Shown in pieces: positions 7,107-15,691 of a DNA stretch of 47,271 nt. Location: the NCBI GenBank assembly GCA_036676475.1, contig JAKFCU010000079.1, forward strand, positions 1-47,271. The letters are read 5' to 3'. The position numbers were made by a program, and so were the translations under genes. The DNA is from LC029 sp036676475. Lineage in GTDB: Bacteria; Bacillota; Bacilli; Aneurinibacillales; RAOX-1. Each line of letters begins with the position of its first letter. Within the stretch, counting starts at the first letter, position 1. The notes beneath the pieces were generated by a model. The model saw only the letters and a list, made by a program, of their open reading frames with translations. It had not been told where the DNA came from and made no database searches.

Positions 7107-7469
7107 TTGAGCATCGATAGGGATAGGCTATCCGAAGAAAGAAGCTTTCAAGAGGAAACTGCCGCTGAATTTACCCCTCGTCTTCCAGCTCCTGTTACTA
7201 AAGAGAAGCATGAAGATATCGATAATGTAACAAAAAGCTCAATTCAGGAGGTACAAGAAGGAACTGGAAGCGGAGCAGCCCTAGGCATGGTGGGGTTGGT
7301 ATTATCGCTTATTTCTTTATTTACCTTGCCCTTTTTGCTGTCCTTAATGGGAATAGGAGCCGGTCTTTTTGCATATCGAAGAGGGATAAAAGGCTTGGGT
7401 AAGTGGGCCATCGGAATAGGTTTAATTTCCATAATTGGTTCCATGATGTTTGCTCCATTCTTAGGGTAG
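7107..7469 (+). CDS. Two-TM membrane protein (DUF4190-like)
   Basis: A 120-residue protein with a charged N-terminal 50 residues and two hydrophobic segments in the second half (ALGMVGLVLSLISLFTLPFL and a Gly-rich second helix near the C-terminus), linked by YRRGIKGLGKWAIG. This resembles the DUF4190 group of small membrane proteins, function unknown. The start is TTG, with GAGGG six bases upstream; there is no better ATG. The stop overlaps the stem of the following terminator. Confidence 0.7.
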   Translation: MSIDRDRLSEERSFQEETAAEFTPRLPAPVTKEKHEDIDNVTKSSIQEVQEGTGSGAALGMVGLVLSLISLFTLPFLLSLMGIGAGLFAYRRGIKGLGKWAIGIGLISIIGSMMFAPFLG

Positions 7470-7495
7470 AGAAGCTCTCAGAGCTTCTCTTTTTT
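7468..7495 (+). terminator. Intrinsic terminator
   Basis: AGAGAAGCTC pairs perfectly with GAGCTTCTCT around TCA, then T5. The left arm overlaps the stop codon of the membrane protein gene. Confidence 0.92.
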
Positions 7496-7537
7496 ATTGG
7501 TCTATAAAACAAATCTAAATGTTTTATCTAAAAATAA

Positions 7538-7980
7538 ATGTTGAATAATTACAAATATTGGATTGACTATCACCATGATGACTTATATAATGTTGTTAAC
7601 GCTTTCAAAGAAATATATGGAAAGTTGAGGTTGTTCTCAGAGAGAAAGATTTGGAATGAATGGACATGGCGTACCTTTTATCGATGGGTAAAAGAAGTGG
7701 CCATGGGGATTCGTTCATTAGATTCCAACGGGGCCATTATGATAATCGGACAGAATTAAAAACTGAGCGCTCAGTCGTTAGGGGGTTCTCTGTAGGTATA
7801 TATCAAGATTCCCTTCCTCATGAAATTGCCTATAATCTAAATCATTACCGAGCTCGTTTTGTTGTAGTGGAAGATCAAGAACAAGTAGATAAGCTGTTGG
7901 AAGTAGAAGATGAAATTCCTCATGTAGAACGCATTATTTATTCCGGATGGTTGAAAAGGATTGCTTATGAGTTGGGTTAA
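7538..7980 (+). pseudogene. Wrecked AMP-forming acyl-CoA synthetase, N-terminal remnant
   Basis: Two frames together spell the start of a long-chain acyl-CoA synthetase-type AMP ligase. The first (7538-7759) has KIWNEWTWRTFYRWVKEVA and NGAIMIIGQN. The second (from about 7762) has VGIYQDSLPHEIAYNLNHYR, ARFVVVEDQEQVDKLLEVED and IPHVERIIY, then stops at 7980. A frameshift and small deletion separate the two, and the adenylation core and C-terminal domain are absent. The remnant lies 20 bases before the PaaK-like gene; the two gene types occur together in some acid-activation clusters. Confidence 0.85.
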
Positions 7981-8000
7981 GAAGCGGGATAGCGGAGAAA

Positions 8001-9194
8001 GTGGTGGATGTAATGAAAGAGCTTCTGTTGCAGGAAGTGTTAAGGCATGCTTACGAACTAGCTTCCGGGTGGAGGGAAAGATTCAATCTTTTTGGCGTAA
8101 AGCCAGAAGACATTGTAGAAGAAGAAGATTTATCAAAAATTCCTGTATTACGAAAAAAAGATTTGCCCGACATCCAAAAAAATTCTCTGCCATTTGGGAA
8201 TTTGACCACAATAGAAGCCCAAAGAATGGTCCGAATTTTTATGTCGCCAGGCCCGATTTACGATCCCCAAGCTGAAGAAGGAGACTATTGGCGGTTTGCA
8301 GAAGCTTTGAAGGCTGCAGGATTTGGACCAGGTGACATTGTACAAAACACTTTCTCTTATCACTTGTCTCCTATAGGATTTATGTTTGATTCTGCCTTGA
8401 GGTCGTTGGGGTGTACGGTCATTCCTGCGGGAGTAGGAAATAGCGATTTACAATTAAAGCTCATGCGAGATTGCGGAGTAACTGGCTATGTGGGAACCCC
8501 TGGCTTTTTGGCTTCACTATTGGAAAAAGCATTTGAGCTAGGAATTTCTGTACATGAAACTCTTCGATTAGAGAAAGCATTTTTCACTGCGGAAATGCTT
8601 CCGCCTAGTCTTCGGAGACAGCTAGAAGGCTATGGTATTCGGGTATCGGAAGGGTATGGTACCGCAGATATTGGATGCATTGCTTATCAAACGGATAGGG
8701 AATTAGGACTGAAAGTAAGAGATTCAATATTTTTGCAAATTTGTGATCCAGATACTGGACTTCCCATCTATAATTCTGATGTGGGTGAAATGGTGGTAAC
8801 CTTGCTCGATAAATCCTATCCACTGATCCGTTTTGGTACCGGAGACTTATCGAAATGGGTGGAAGGCAAGCCGGGAGAACGGATTGCCGGAGTTCTCGGT
8901 AGGGTGGGAGATGGAGTAAAGGTAAAAGGCATGTTTGTTCATCAGCAGCAGATGCATAAGGTAATGAAGATATTTCCTGAGATCGAGCACTTTCAAGCAG
9001 TTGTTACCAGGGAAGGTGTTCGCGATCAATTAACCATTCGAATAGAATCTATCAATCAAACCCCTGCGTTTAAGGATGTTCTGGCTCTTCGTTTAAAGGA
9101 TTCCTTGCGTGTCACCCCTGAATTAACTTTTGTCCCCAAGGGTTCACTCGACCGATCTGAAAAACAGTTGGTTGATGTTCGCTGTTGTAATTAA
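8001..9194 (+). CDS. PaaK-type aryl/acyl-CoA ligase variant
   Basis: A 397-residue protein with the overall order of phenylacetate-CoA ligases: N-terminal FGVKPEDIVEEEDLSKIP, GFGPGDIVQNTFSYHLSPIG, VIPAGVGNSDLQLKLMRD, the adenylate motif EGYGTADIGCIAY (about 216-228) and the hinge Asp motif LIRFGTGDLS. The Ser/Thr/Gly-rich phosphate loop (SSGTTGKPT in standard enzymes) is replaced by FMSPGPIYDPQAE (about 75-87). I recall the same SPGPIY variant in other PaaK homologues, so it is probably a natural subfamily rather than damage. Whether it still activates acids is unknown. The start is probably the GTG at 8001, with AGCGGAGAAA just upstream. It follows a dead acyl-CoA synthetase. Confidence 0.75.
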   Translation: MVDVMKELLLQEVLRHAYELASGWRERFNLFGVKPEDIVEEEDLSKIPVLRKKDLPDIQKNSLPFGNLTTIEAQRMVRIFMSPGPIYDPQAEEGDYWRFAEALKAAGFGPGDIVQNTFSYHLSPIGFMFDSALRSLGCTVIPAGVGNSDLQLKLMRDCGVTGYVGTPGFLASLLEKAFELGISVHETLRLEKAFFTAEMLPPSLRRQLEGYGIRVSEGYGTADIGCIAYQTDRELGLKVRDSIFLQICDPDTGLPIYNSDVGEMVVTLLDKSYPLIRFGTGDLSKWVEGKPGERIAGVLGRVGDGVKVKGMFVHQQQMHKVMKIFPEIEHFQAVVTREGVRDQLTIRIESINQTPAFKDVLALRLKDSLRVTPELTFVPKGSLDRSEKQLVDVRCCN

Positions 9195-9229
9195 AGGGGG
9201 AGCGGTAATAAGCCGCTCCCCCTTTAATT
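9189..9229 (+). terminator. Strong stem-loop after the PaaK-like gene
   Basis: AATTAAAGGGGGAGCGG pairs perfectly over 17 bases with the sequence at 9213-9229. It overlaps the stop codon. Confidence 0.85.
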
Positions 9230-9260
9230 AAGAAAAAGAATGAATACTTAATCCGCGATA

Positions 9261-9295
9261 AAGAGGTTGACCCTTAGCTTGAGTCAGCCTCTTTT
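9261..9295 (+). terminator. Second intrinsic terminator
   Basis: AAGAGGTTGAC (9261-9271) pairs with GTCAGCCTCTT with one G-T pair, followed by T's. It lies 30 bases after the previous stem-loop. Confidence 0.75.
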
Positions 9296-9307
9296 TAGCG
9301 GCTATAA

Positions 9308-9550
9308 ACTCGTTCTAACGCAGGTCAGGAGCTGAATTTTGACTTTTCTCCCATCAGGAAATTAAACGATCTTCTCTCTTTTCCATGCGTGCATGTTTAT
9401 GGACCTATAGGTCACAATAGAGGGATGTTAGCCACTGAATGTTTGTCTGAACTTATGCGATACCTTTATGATAAAACAGGGAGAATCAAACTCAAGGTGG
9501 TTATCCAAAGAGAAAATGATTTCATATTCTGGCTCAATTCGATACAATAA
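9308..9550 (+). pseudogene. Coding remnant of unknown family
   Basis: An 80-codon open frame runs from a TAA at 9305 to a TAA at 9548. It has protein-like composition and conserved-looking segments: FDFSPIRKLNDLLSFP, VHVYGPIGHNRGMLATE, LMRYLYDKTGRIKLKVVIQR, ENDFIFWLN. No ATG and no ribosome binding site precede it; an in-frame GTG at 9389 and an ATG at 9422 lack one. I read it as the C-terminal end of a gene whose front half is lost. I do not recognise the family. Confidence 0.45.
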
Positions 9551-9608
9551 TAGGTATTATGAAGAGGATATTTTAATTTTTCACATAAAAATAATAAAGG
9601 AGGTCAGG

Positions 9609-10715
9609 ATGGATCACTTAAAGAAAAAGAAATCTTCGGGAAGATGGAAATCCTGGAGTGGTCTTCTTGCATTATTAGCTTTATTTGGCGGTAAACTTAA
9701 ATTTTTACTTCCGCTGCTTAAACTTGGGAAAATCGGGGGAACTATCTGGAGTATGGCGCTGATGATAGGAGCCTACGCTTTTATTTATCCCTGGTCTTTT
9801 GCGATTGGAATTGTAGTCATGATTTTTATCCACGAAATGGGACATGTTCTAGCCGCCAAGCGAAAAGGAATTCCCGTCTCAGCTCCTGCATTTATTCCCT
9901 TCTTGGGAGCCTTAATCACCTTGAAAAAGCAGCCAATGGACGCAGCTACCGAAGCATATTTGGCTTTTGGAGGACCTCTTATAGGAACTGTTGGAGCGAT
10001 GGGGGCGTTAGCCTTAGGGGCGGGTTTGGAATCCCCTGTTTTGCTATCGATTGCCCAAGTGGGCTTTTTTCTCAATCTTATCAATCTAATCCCAATTCAT
10101 CCATTGGATGGAGGAAGGATAGTCACGGCGATTTCCAGATGGCTTTGGGTGGTAGGTCTGATTGGTGGTTTGATCGTCATTGTTTATTTGAAAGCTATCA
10201 TTTTCTTGATTTTTTGGGGAATGTTCGCTTGGGAGCTTTACAAAAAGTATGTGCGAAAAGATAAGGGCAAGGACATTCATAGAGAAACCAGCCTAACGAT
10301 TACCATTCCCGAAGAGAGTTTCTGGAATAGCGGCCTGCCCATACCTGCGGAGTCACATCAGAGAGATCTTCCGTTTTATCAGGTATGTGATAGAAATTCA
10401 CAGGAAGAAGTTCTAGAAGTTACTTATCCAGGTGTGGGTCCTGTTGCCTCCGTTCCATTCCAGTTAGGTCTAGTGCACAACATGCGGTTAATCGGCACAA
10501 AGGTCGAAAATGGAATCATCATCATGAGACTCATGCTTTCCTTTCAGCTTTATCCTGAATATCGGTCAGCTATGCTGCAAGATGAGGAGTATTATCAAGT
10601 TCCCCCTCGTGTGCGCTGGATATATGGAATTGCTTATCTTGGTTTGGCCCTTCTTCTGGTTGGAATGATGACCGTAACGTATAGTTTGTTTAGTCCGCCT
10701 CCACTTGTAGGTTAG
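9609..10715 (+). CDS. M50-family membrane metalloprotease
   Basis: A 368-residue site-2-protease-like protein. The zinc motif HEMGH is at 75-79, in a hydrophobic segment, and the partner motif NLINLIPIHPLDGGR is at 156-170. About five or six membrane segments fill residues 45-220, followed by a soluble domain of about 110 residues and one last C-terminal membrane helix. M50 enzymes cleave substrates within or near the membrane; the substrate here is unknown. The long C-terminal domain is not a PDZ or CBS domain that I recognise. I chose ATG 9609, with AAAGGAGG five bases upstream; an in-frame ATG at 9468 has no such site. Confidence 0.85.
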   Translation: MDHLKKKKSSGRWKSWSGLLALLALFGGKLKFLLPLLKLGKIGGTIWSMALMIGAYAFIYPWSFAIGIVVMIFIHEMGHVLAAKRKGIPVSAPAFIPFLGALITLKKQPMDAATEAYLAFGGPLIGTVGAMGALALGAGLESPVLLSIAQVGFFLNLINLIPIHPLDGGRIVTAISRWLWVVGLIGGLIVIVYLKAIIFLIFWGMFAWELYKKYVRKDKGKDIHRETSLTITIPEESFWNSGLPIPAESHQRDLPFYQVCDRNSQEEVLEVTYPGVGPVASVPFQLGLVHNMRLIGTKVENGIIIMRLMLSFQLYPEYRSAMLQDEEYYQVPPRVRWIYGIAYLGLALLLVGMMTVTYSLFSPPPLVG

Positions 10716-10744
10716 AAAAAGTCCGGAATATCCGGGCTTTTTCT
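10713..10744. terminator. Bidirectional terminator
   Basis: TAGAAAAAG-CCGG pairs with CCGG-CTTTTTCTA, with T-rich flanks on both strands. It separates the convergent protease and capA genes. Confidence 0.88.
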
Positions 10745-10745
10745 A

Positions 10746-11885
10746 TTACTTATACCATCTTAATGGTTCGAAAATTTTTTCATCCGTCCATGTTCCATCC
10801 TTAGACAATCTACGCAGACGCTCCATAATTTGTTGGCTTTTTACTTCGTCAGCGAGCCATACGCCGCCTTGATGGATATACATCGGAATAAATTGGGGAA
10901 TGATGTCATCCCCTTGCAAAGTGACCTGTAGGATCCCAGATTGTCTTCCTTCTTCAAGTCGACTGGTCGTAAAGACAAAGTTCCCAAGACTGTAGGCAAT
11001 CAGCTTTCCTTTATACCATTCGGCTCCTTGCAAAACATGAGGATGAGATCCTATTACCAGATCAACTCCCAGGTCTATAAGACCATGGGCTAATTGAACT
11101 TGATAGGGAAGAGGACTGTCTGCCAACTCTTGTCCCCAATGGAGATAGACGATGGTATAATCGCTTTGGGGAAGGTGAGGCTCTACCGCCTTATATACAA
11201 GCTGGGGATCATAGGCACTAGCCATTCCCGGGTGGTTGGCCCCTGCATGCCAATTTGCCTCAGCCAACACGCGGCTAAAGCCGAAGATCTGGACCTTCTT
11301 TCCCTTTACCTCTATTATAGCAGGCGCATACGCTTCCTCTTGATTGATACCACCCCCTACATATCTCACTCCTTGTTTCTTCAGGTTGGACATGGTATTT
11401 AGAAAAGCCTCAGTACCGAAATCAAGAGCATGATTGTTGGCTACTGATACAAGGTCAACGCCGGCCTTCTTTAAAGCCTCGGCCATGATAGGTTCACTTC
11501 GAAAGGTGAATTCTTTCTGTTTAGCGTCTCCCATCTGACTGATGGCTGTTTCTAGATTTAGGATGGCTAGATCACTTTTTTCAAAAATGGGAGCTGAATC
11601 AGTAAAGGGGTAGTCAGCACCTTTTTGCTTTATAATGTCAGCTACCCTGCCTGCCATCATCGTATCACCGGCAAAGGAAAGGAGTATTTTCGGCTCTTCT
11701 TTTTGCTCCTCAGGAATGGGGGGGATAAAGGTGGAAGCCGGAGTTTCATTAGCGGGTTTTGATGGAGCAGGCTGCTCCAGAGAGTTATTCTTTTTATCTG
11801 GAACTATGATTGGAGTAGACTGAGAAACCGAACAAGCAGTCATCAAGAAAATAAAAAGAAAAAGTGTAGAGTAAATTTTACTCAT
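10746..11885 (-). CDS. CapA-family lipoprotein
   Basis: A 379-residue exported lipoprotein. The signal peptide ends in the lipobox LMTACS (Cys at about 18), followed by a Pro/Thr-rich linker to residue 65. The metallophosphoesterase-like CapA domain has FAGDTMMAGRV, AILNLETAI, VSVANNHALDFG, YLHWGQE and VIGSHPHVLQG, the expected metal-binding motifs. Relatives include PgsA/CapA and YwtB of poly-gamma-glutamate synthesis, but no pgsBC/capBC is present, so the substrate is unknown. GGAGG precedes the ATG by seven bases. Confidence 0.88.
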   Translation of the reverse strand: MSKIYSTLFLFIFLMTACSVSQSTPIIVPDKKNNSLEQPAPSKPANETPASTFIPPIPEEQKEEPKILLSFAGDTMMAGRVADIIKQKGADYPFTDSAPIFEKSDLAILNLETAISQMGDAKQKEFTFRSEPIMAEALKKAGVDLVSVANNHALDFGTEAFLNTMSNLKKQGVRYVGGGINQEEAYAPAIIEVKGKKVQIFGFSRVLAEANWHAGANHPGMASAYDPQLVYKAVEPHLPQSDYTIVYLHWGQELADSPLPYQVQLAHGLIDLGVDLVIGSHPHVLQGAEWYKGKLIAYSLGNFVFTTSRLEEGRQSGILQVTLQGDDIIPQFIPMYIHQGGVWLADEVKSQQIMERLRRLSKDGTWTDEKIFEPLRWYK

Positions 11886-11972
11886 AAAGTGCCTCCTTCA
11901 CGTCAATTGAAAAATGAGACTATAGATAGTCTCTAAGTTTCGAAGAAGATGATTTGTTAATGGATAGTCGAT

Positions 11973-12026
11973 GGGGGCTTTCTCAGATCGAATTGCTCTG
12001 GTGTAAAGCCCCGTTTTTTTTTTTTT
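11973..12026 (+). terminator. Orphan plus-strand terminator
   Basis: GGGGCTTT (11974-11981) pairs with AAAGCCCC (12005-12012), followed by G and T13. The U tract is on the plus strand, yet both flanking genes run minus, so no known plus transcript ends here. A GAGACTAT/ATAGTCTC palindrome lies at 11911-11928. Confidence 0.7.
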
Positions 12027-12027
12027 C

Positions 12028-12708
12028 TTATTTCTCCTGAATAACATCTTCCACCTTAGTGATGTGTTTGCGCATCACATGGGCAGCCCCTTGCGCATCC
12101 TCCTCTATAATGCATTGAAGCATTCGCTGATGTTCTTCAAAAAGCCTTGCAGCCGATTCCTCTTCACTGTATAACCACAATTTTCGGCTATCTCGAATCG
12201 TTCGGCTCATTGCAGTGGATATACTTTCCATCATCATTTGCAAGAAAGGGTTCTTCGTCGCTTTGGCGATAGCAAGATGAAAGTTGAGATCATAAACCTG
12301 ACTCAATTCCTCATTGCCGACGACTTCCTTCATCTGTAAAACGATTCGTTCCAACTCTTCCAAATCGGTTGGAGTTCTAAGCTGTGCTGCTAATTCGATA
12401 CATCCGACCTCTATAATTTTTCTCACTTGAAGCAGCTGAGTGAGCTCTGTTATGTTTGACAGTTGAATACCCTGCAGCGAATGGAGGTGATGATGTTTGA
12501 CATAAGTGCCACCGCCTTGCCTTGACTCGACAAGCCCTTTGGCTTTTAAGTGACTCAAAGCCTCCCGAATGGTGGAGCGGCCGACATGATATTGTTTAGC
12601 CAACTTTTCTATCGTTTCAAGCTTCTCACCTGGTTTAATGATTTCAGCTTCGATGATTCGCTGCAACTCTTCGGCAATAATTTCATAGTTCTTTTTTGCT
12701 AGGTTCAT
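12028..12708 (-). CDS. GntR/FCD-family (FadR-type) transcription regulator
   Basis: A 226-residue regulator. The N-terminal winged helix has KPGEKLETIEKLAKQYHVGR, STIREALSHLKAKGLVESRQ and GGGTYV. The C-terminal all-helical FCD ligand domain has the metal/ligand residues of the family (VYDLNFHLAIAKATKNPF; a His-rich HQRMLQ near 190; HITKVEDV). The likely start is ATG 12708, with GGAGGAG five bases upstream. It is divergent from glcD, so the shared intergenic region with the motif at 12790-12803 is its probable operator. Lactate- or glycolate-type acids are the likely effectors by context. Confidence 0.88.
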   Translation of the reverse strand: MNLAKKNYEIIAEELQRIIEAEIIKPGEKLETIEKLAKQYHVGRSTIREALSHLKAKGLVESRQGGGTYVKHHHLHSLQGIQLSNITELTQLLQVRKIIEVGCIELAAQLRTPTDLEELERIVLQMKEVVGNEELSQVYDLNFHLAIAKATKNPFLQMMMESISTAMSRTIRDSRKLWLYSEEESAARLFEEHQRMLQCIIEEDAQGAAHVMRKHITKVEDVIQEK

Positions 12709-12789
12709 TCGACTCCTCCAAAGAAATGTATCCTTTAAAATAACTCTACACAACTTTTCAGATTTATGATACATTAAAAATAACAAATT

Positions 12790-12803
12790 CATCAGATGAC
12801 CTG
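12790..12803. promoter_or_regulatory. Candidate operator CATCAGATGACCTG
   Basis: This 14-base sequence occurs identically upstream of lutA (16568-16581). It lies 30 bases before glcD, between glcD and the divergent regulator. Its TCAG-N5-CTGA dyad is complete at the lut site and nearly so here (CTGC). FCD-type regulators bind short dyads of this size. Confidence 0.65.
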
Positions 12804-12832
12804 CTAATATGATTAATTTGAGGGGGTTTAAA

Positions 12833-14248
12833 ATGATCAGTCAAGATCTTAAAAATCAATTTATCTCTATTGTGGGTAGTAAATATTATCTAGATAGTCC
12901 TAATGAGTTGTATGCGTATTCATATGATGCTACACCGATCTACCAATCCATGCCACATGCGGTTATCTTGCCGGAAACAACGGCTGAAGTGTCAGAAATC
13001 TTAAAGTTAGCAAACGAGCATGGTATTCCTATTATTCCACGCGGGTCAGGAACGAATCTAGCGGGTGGAACCATACCGGTTCAAGGCGGTATCGTATTAA
13101 ATATGAATCGTTTTAATAAGATTTATGAAATTGATACGAAAAACTTAACGGCTACGATTGGAACGGGGGTTGTCACTCAAGACCTGCATATGGCTGTTGA
13201 AGCTGTTGGGTTATTTTATCCCCCAGATCCTGGAAGTATGAGAATTTCGACCGTTGGTGGAAATATGGCGCAATGTGCTGGTGGAATGCGTGGTCTTAAA
13301 TATGGAGTGACGAAGGATTACATTATGGGGTTGGAATATGTGCTGCCTTCCGGAGAAATTTTGCGTTGTGGTGGAAAAAATGTAAAGGATGTAGCCGGAT
13401 ACGATATGACTCGCCTTATGGTAGGTTCGGAGGGTACACTTGGGGTCATTACAGAAATCGTTGTAAAATTGCTACCGCTGCCTGAAACGAAACGAACCCT
13501 TGTTGCTTATTTCCGAAATCTGGTAGACGCTGCAAGAACCGTGGAAAAGACGATTGCTTCTAAGATCATCCCTGCAACCATGGAATTTATGGACCAAGCT
13601 ACGATGAAGGTCGTTGACGATTTCGCCAAGCTGGGCTTACCACTAGATATGAAATCCATGCTATTAATTGAGCAGGATGGAATGGGAGAACAAGTGATAA
13701 AAGATATGGAAAGGATTGCGCAAATTGCCCGTGAAGAGGGAGCTGCCCTGGTAGAAGTAGCGCAAACACCTGAAGAGGGCTCGAAGCTGCTTGCCGCCAG
13801 AAGATCTGCTTTAGCTGCTTTATCCCGGCTTAAACCGACGACAATTCTGGAGGATGCAACCGTTCCCCGTTCCCGTTTAGCGGAAATTGTGGAACAAATT
13901 GAACGGATTGCGGAAAAATATCAGGTTCAGGTATGTACATTTGGTCATGCCGGTGATGGGAATCTTCACCCCACTTGTATGACGGATGAGCGTGATCAAG
14001 AGGAAATCCATCGTGTTGAGAAGGCTTTTGAAGAAATCTTCCATGAGGCGATTCGTCTAGGTGGAACCATTACCGGAGAGCATGGCGTCGGTATGGCGAA
14101 AATGAATTATCTCAGTCTGAAGGTGGGAGAAGGCGGTTTGGAACTCATGAAACGCTTGAAAGCGGCCTTCGATCCAAACAATATTATGAACCCTGGAAAA
14201 ATGTTTGCCAACAGTGAACGACGCAGAGTGGTGGTGAAGCAGCAATGA
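12833..14248 (+). CDS. glcD: FAD-linked oxidase, GlcD type
   Basis: A 471-residue flavoprotein oxidising glycolate, D-lactate or a related 2-hydroxyacid. The FAD-binding PCMH domain has AVILPETTAEVSEILKLANE and IPRGSGTNLAGG (about 72-83); the C-terminal oxidase domain has FGHAGDGNLHP and the signature GEHGVGMAKMNYL. The start ATG 12833 has GAGGGGG six bases upstream; an ATG eight codons earlier lacks a site. The stop overlaps the glcF start by four bases (ATGA), so translation is coupled. There is no glcE gene, unlike the three-subunit E. coli enzyme. Electrons probably pass to the menaquinone pool via GlcF. Confidence 0.88.
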   Translation: MISQDLKNQFISIVGSKYYLDSPNELYAYSYDATPIYQSMPHAVILPETTAEVSEILKLANEHGIPIIPRGSGTNLAGGTIPVQGGIVLNMNRFNKIYEIDTKNLTATIGTGVVTQDLHMAVEAVGLFYPPDPGSMRISTVGGNMAQCAGGMRGLKYGVTKDYIMGLEYVLPSGEILRCGGKNVKDVAGYDMTRLMVGSEGTLGVITEIVVKLLPLPETKRTLVAYFRNLVDAARTVEKTIASKIIPATMEFMDQATMKVVDDFAKLGLPLDMKSMLLIEQDGMGEQVIKDMERIAQIAREEGAALVEVAQTPEEGSKLLAARRSALAALSRLKPTTILEDATVPRSRLAEIVEQIERIAEKYQVQVCTFGHAGDGNLHPTCMTDERDQEEIHRVEKAFEEIFHEAIRLGGTITGEHGVGMAKMNYLSLKVGEGGLELMKRLKAAFDPNNIMNPGKMFANSERRRVVVKQQ

Positions 14249-15591
14249 GTACAGCAGCAAAAGAAACCGTCCAAAAGCCGGCTTGTAGTGAAGAAAAGAT
14301 GAATCAGGTAAGAAACGGACTATTAGATAAATTCGATATGAATAAAATTCTAAACTGCATGCACTGTGGATTTTGTTTACCATCCTGTCCAACCTATCGG
14401 CAGACGGGTATGGAATATGCTAGCCCTCGCGGAAGAATTGCCTTAATGAAGGGTGTAGCCAAAGGTGAGCTTGCTCTAGATGAAGAATTTGAAAAAAATA
14501 TGTATCTCTGTTTAGGATGTAGAGCGTGTGAAACAGCATGTCCCGCAGGTGTGCCTTATGGGAGCTTAGTGGAGACGGCCCGCGAAATTGTGGAGGATCA
14601 AAAAAAGCTCAAGCAAAAGCCACCGATCATCCGCACCATGGTCTTCGAAAAACTATTCATGCATCCGAAAAGGATGAAGTTGCTCGGTACGGCACTTTGG
14701 GCTGCACAGGCAGCTGGGTTGCAAACCTTAGCGGATAAAACAGGATTAATGAATATCCTTCCTCGTCCTATGGCAGAAATGCAAAGAGCGATTGATCAAG
14801 TGGCTTCCCCGTGGGAGCGAAAGAAACGCCGGCAAGTGATGAAGACAGATAAACATACAGCGATTACGGTTGGATTTTTCACCGGTTGTATTATGGATGT
14901 GATGTTTTATGAAACGAACCAAGCTACGGCTCGCGTTCTTCAGAAGGCAGGATGCGATGTGGTATTCGTCCAAGATCAAGCCTGTTGCGGGGCCTTGCAT
15001 GCTCATTCCGGCGAAAAGGATGGAGCGGTTGAGTTAGCCAAACGAAACATCGAAGCATTTGAAAAGGCCAGCGTTGACTTTATTGTCAATAATGCGGGCG
15101 GTTGCGGGGCCGCGCTAAAGGAATACCATCATTGGTTCCATGACGATCCTGGTTGGAAAGAGCGGGCTATGGCATTTGTCGCTAAGATGCGTGATGTAAA
15201 CGAGCTTCTAGCTGAATTACCGCCGATCTCATTCTCGAAAACTCTAGATGCTAGAGTAACTTATCAGGATTCCTGCCACCTTGCTCATGGCCAAGGTATA
15301 CGGAATCAACCACGCCAGTTAATCGGAAGCATTCCTGGCGTTGAATATATAGAGCTGAAAAACGCGGACAGCTGCTGTGGATCAGCAGGAATTTATAATA
15401 TTACGAATTACGATATGTCTATGGAAATACTGGATACAAAAATGGAGCATGTTAAGGACACGAAGGCTCATTATATTGTTACGGCAAATCCAGGATGTCT
15501 ACTGCAAATGAAGAATGGGATTTTCCGAGCTGGGATGCAAGGGAAAATGGAAGCTGTTCATATCATAGATTTGCTTGATCGAGCGTTGTAG
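14245..15591 (+). CDS. glcF: Iron-sulfur oxidoreductase subunit, GlcF type
   Basis: A 448-residue partner of GlcD. Two 4Fe-4S motifs are near the N-terminus (CMHCGFCLPSCP near 36-47 and CLGCRACETACP near 91-102), followed by two CCG domains with CCGALHAHSGEKDG and CCGSAGIYN and the preceding YQDSCHLAH and FTGCIMDVM motifs. CCG domains bind iron-sulfur or heterodisulfide-type cofactors in quinone-linked dehydrogenases. It starts within the glcD stop. Length and motifs are complete. Confidence 0.9.
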   Translation: MSTAAKETVQKPACSEEKMNQVRNGLLDKFDMNKILNCMHCGFCLPSCPTYRQTGMEYASPRGRIALMKGVAKGELALDEEFEKNMYLCLGCRACETACPAGVPYGSLVETAREIVEDQKKLKQKPPIIRTMVFEKLFMHPKRMKLLGTALWAAQAAGLQTLADKTGLMNILPRPMAEMQRAIDQVASPWERKKRRQVMKTDKHTAITVGFFTGCIMDVMFYETNQATARVLQKAGCDVVFVQDQACCGALHAHSGEKDGAVELAKRNIEAFEKASVDFIVNNAGGCGAALKEYHHWFHDDPGWKERAMAFVAKMRDVNELLAELPPISFSKTLDARVTYQDSCHLAHGQGIRNQPRQLIGSIPGVEYIELKNADSCCGSAGIYNITNYDMSMEILDTKMEHVKDTKAHYIVTANPGCLLQMKNGIFRAGMQGKMEAVHIIDLLDRAL

Positions 15592-15691
15592 CACGCCCCA
15601 CCCTCAATCTGTTCTCGATATCGTTAATAGGAATAACAAGAAGAATATGATATAATTTTTCCTGGATATCAGATAATAATTGAGGTGTTAC

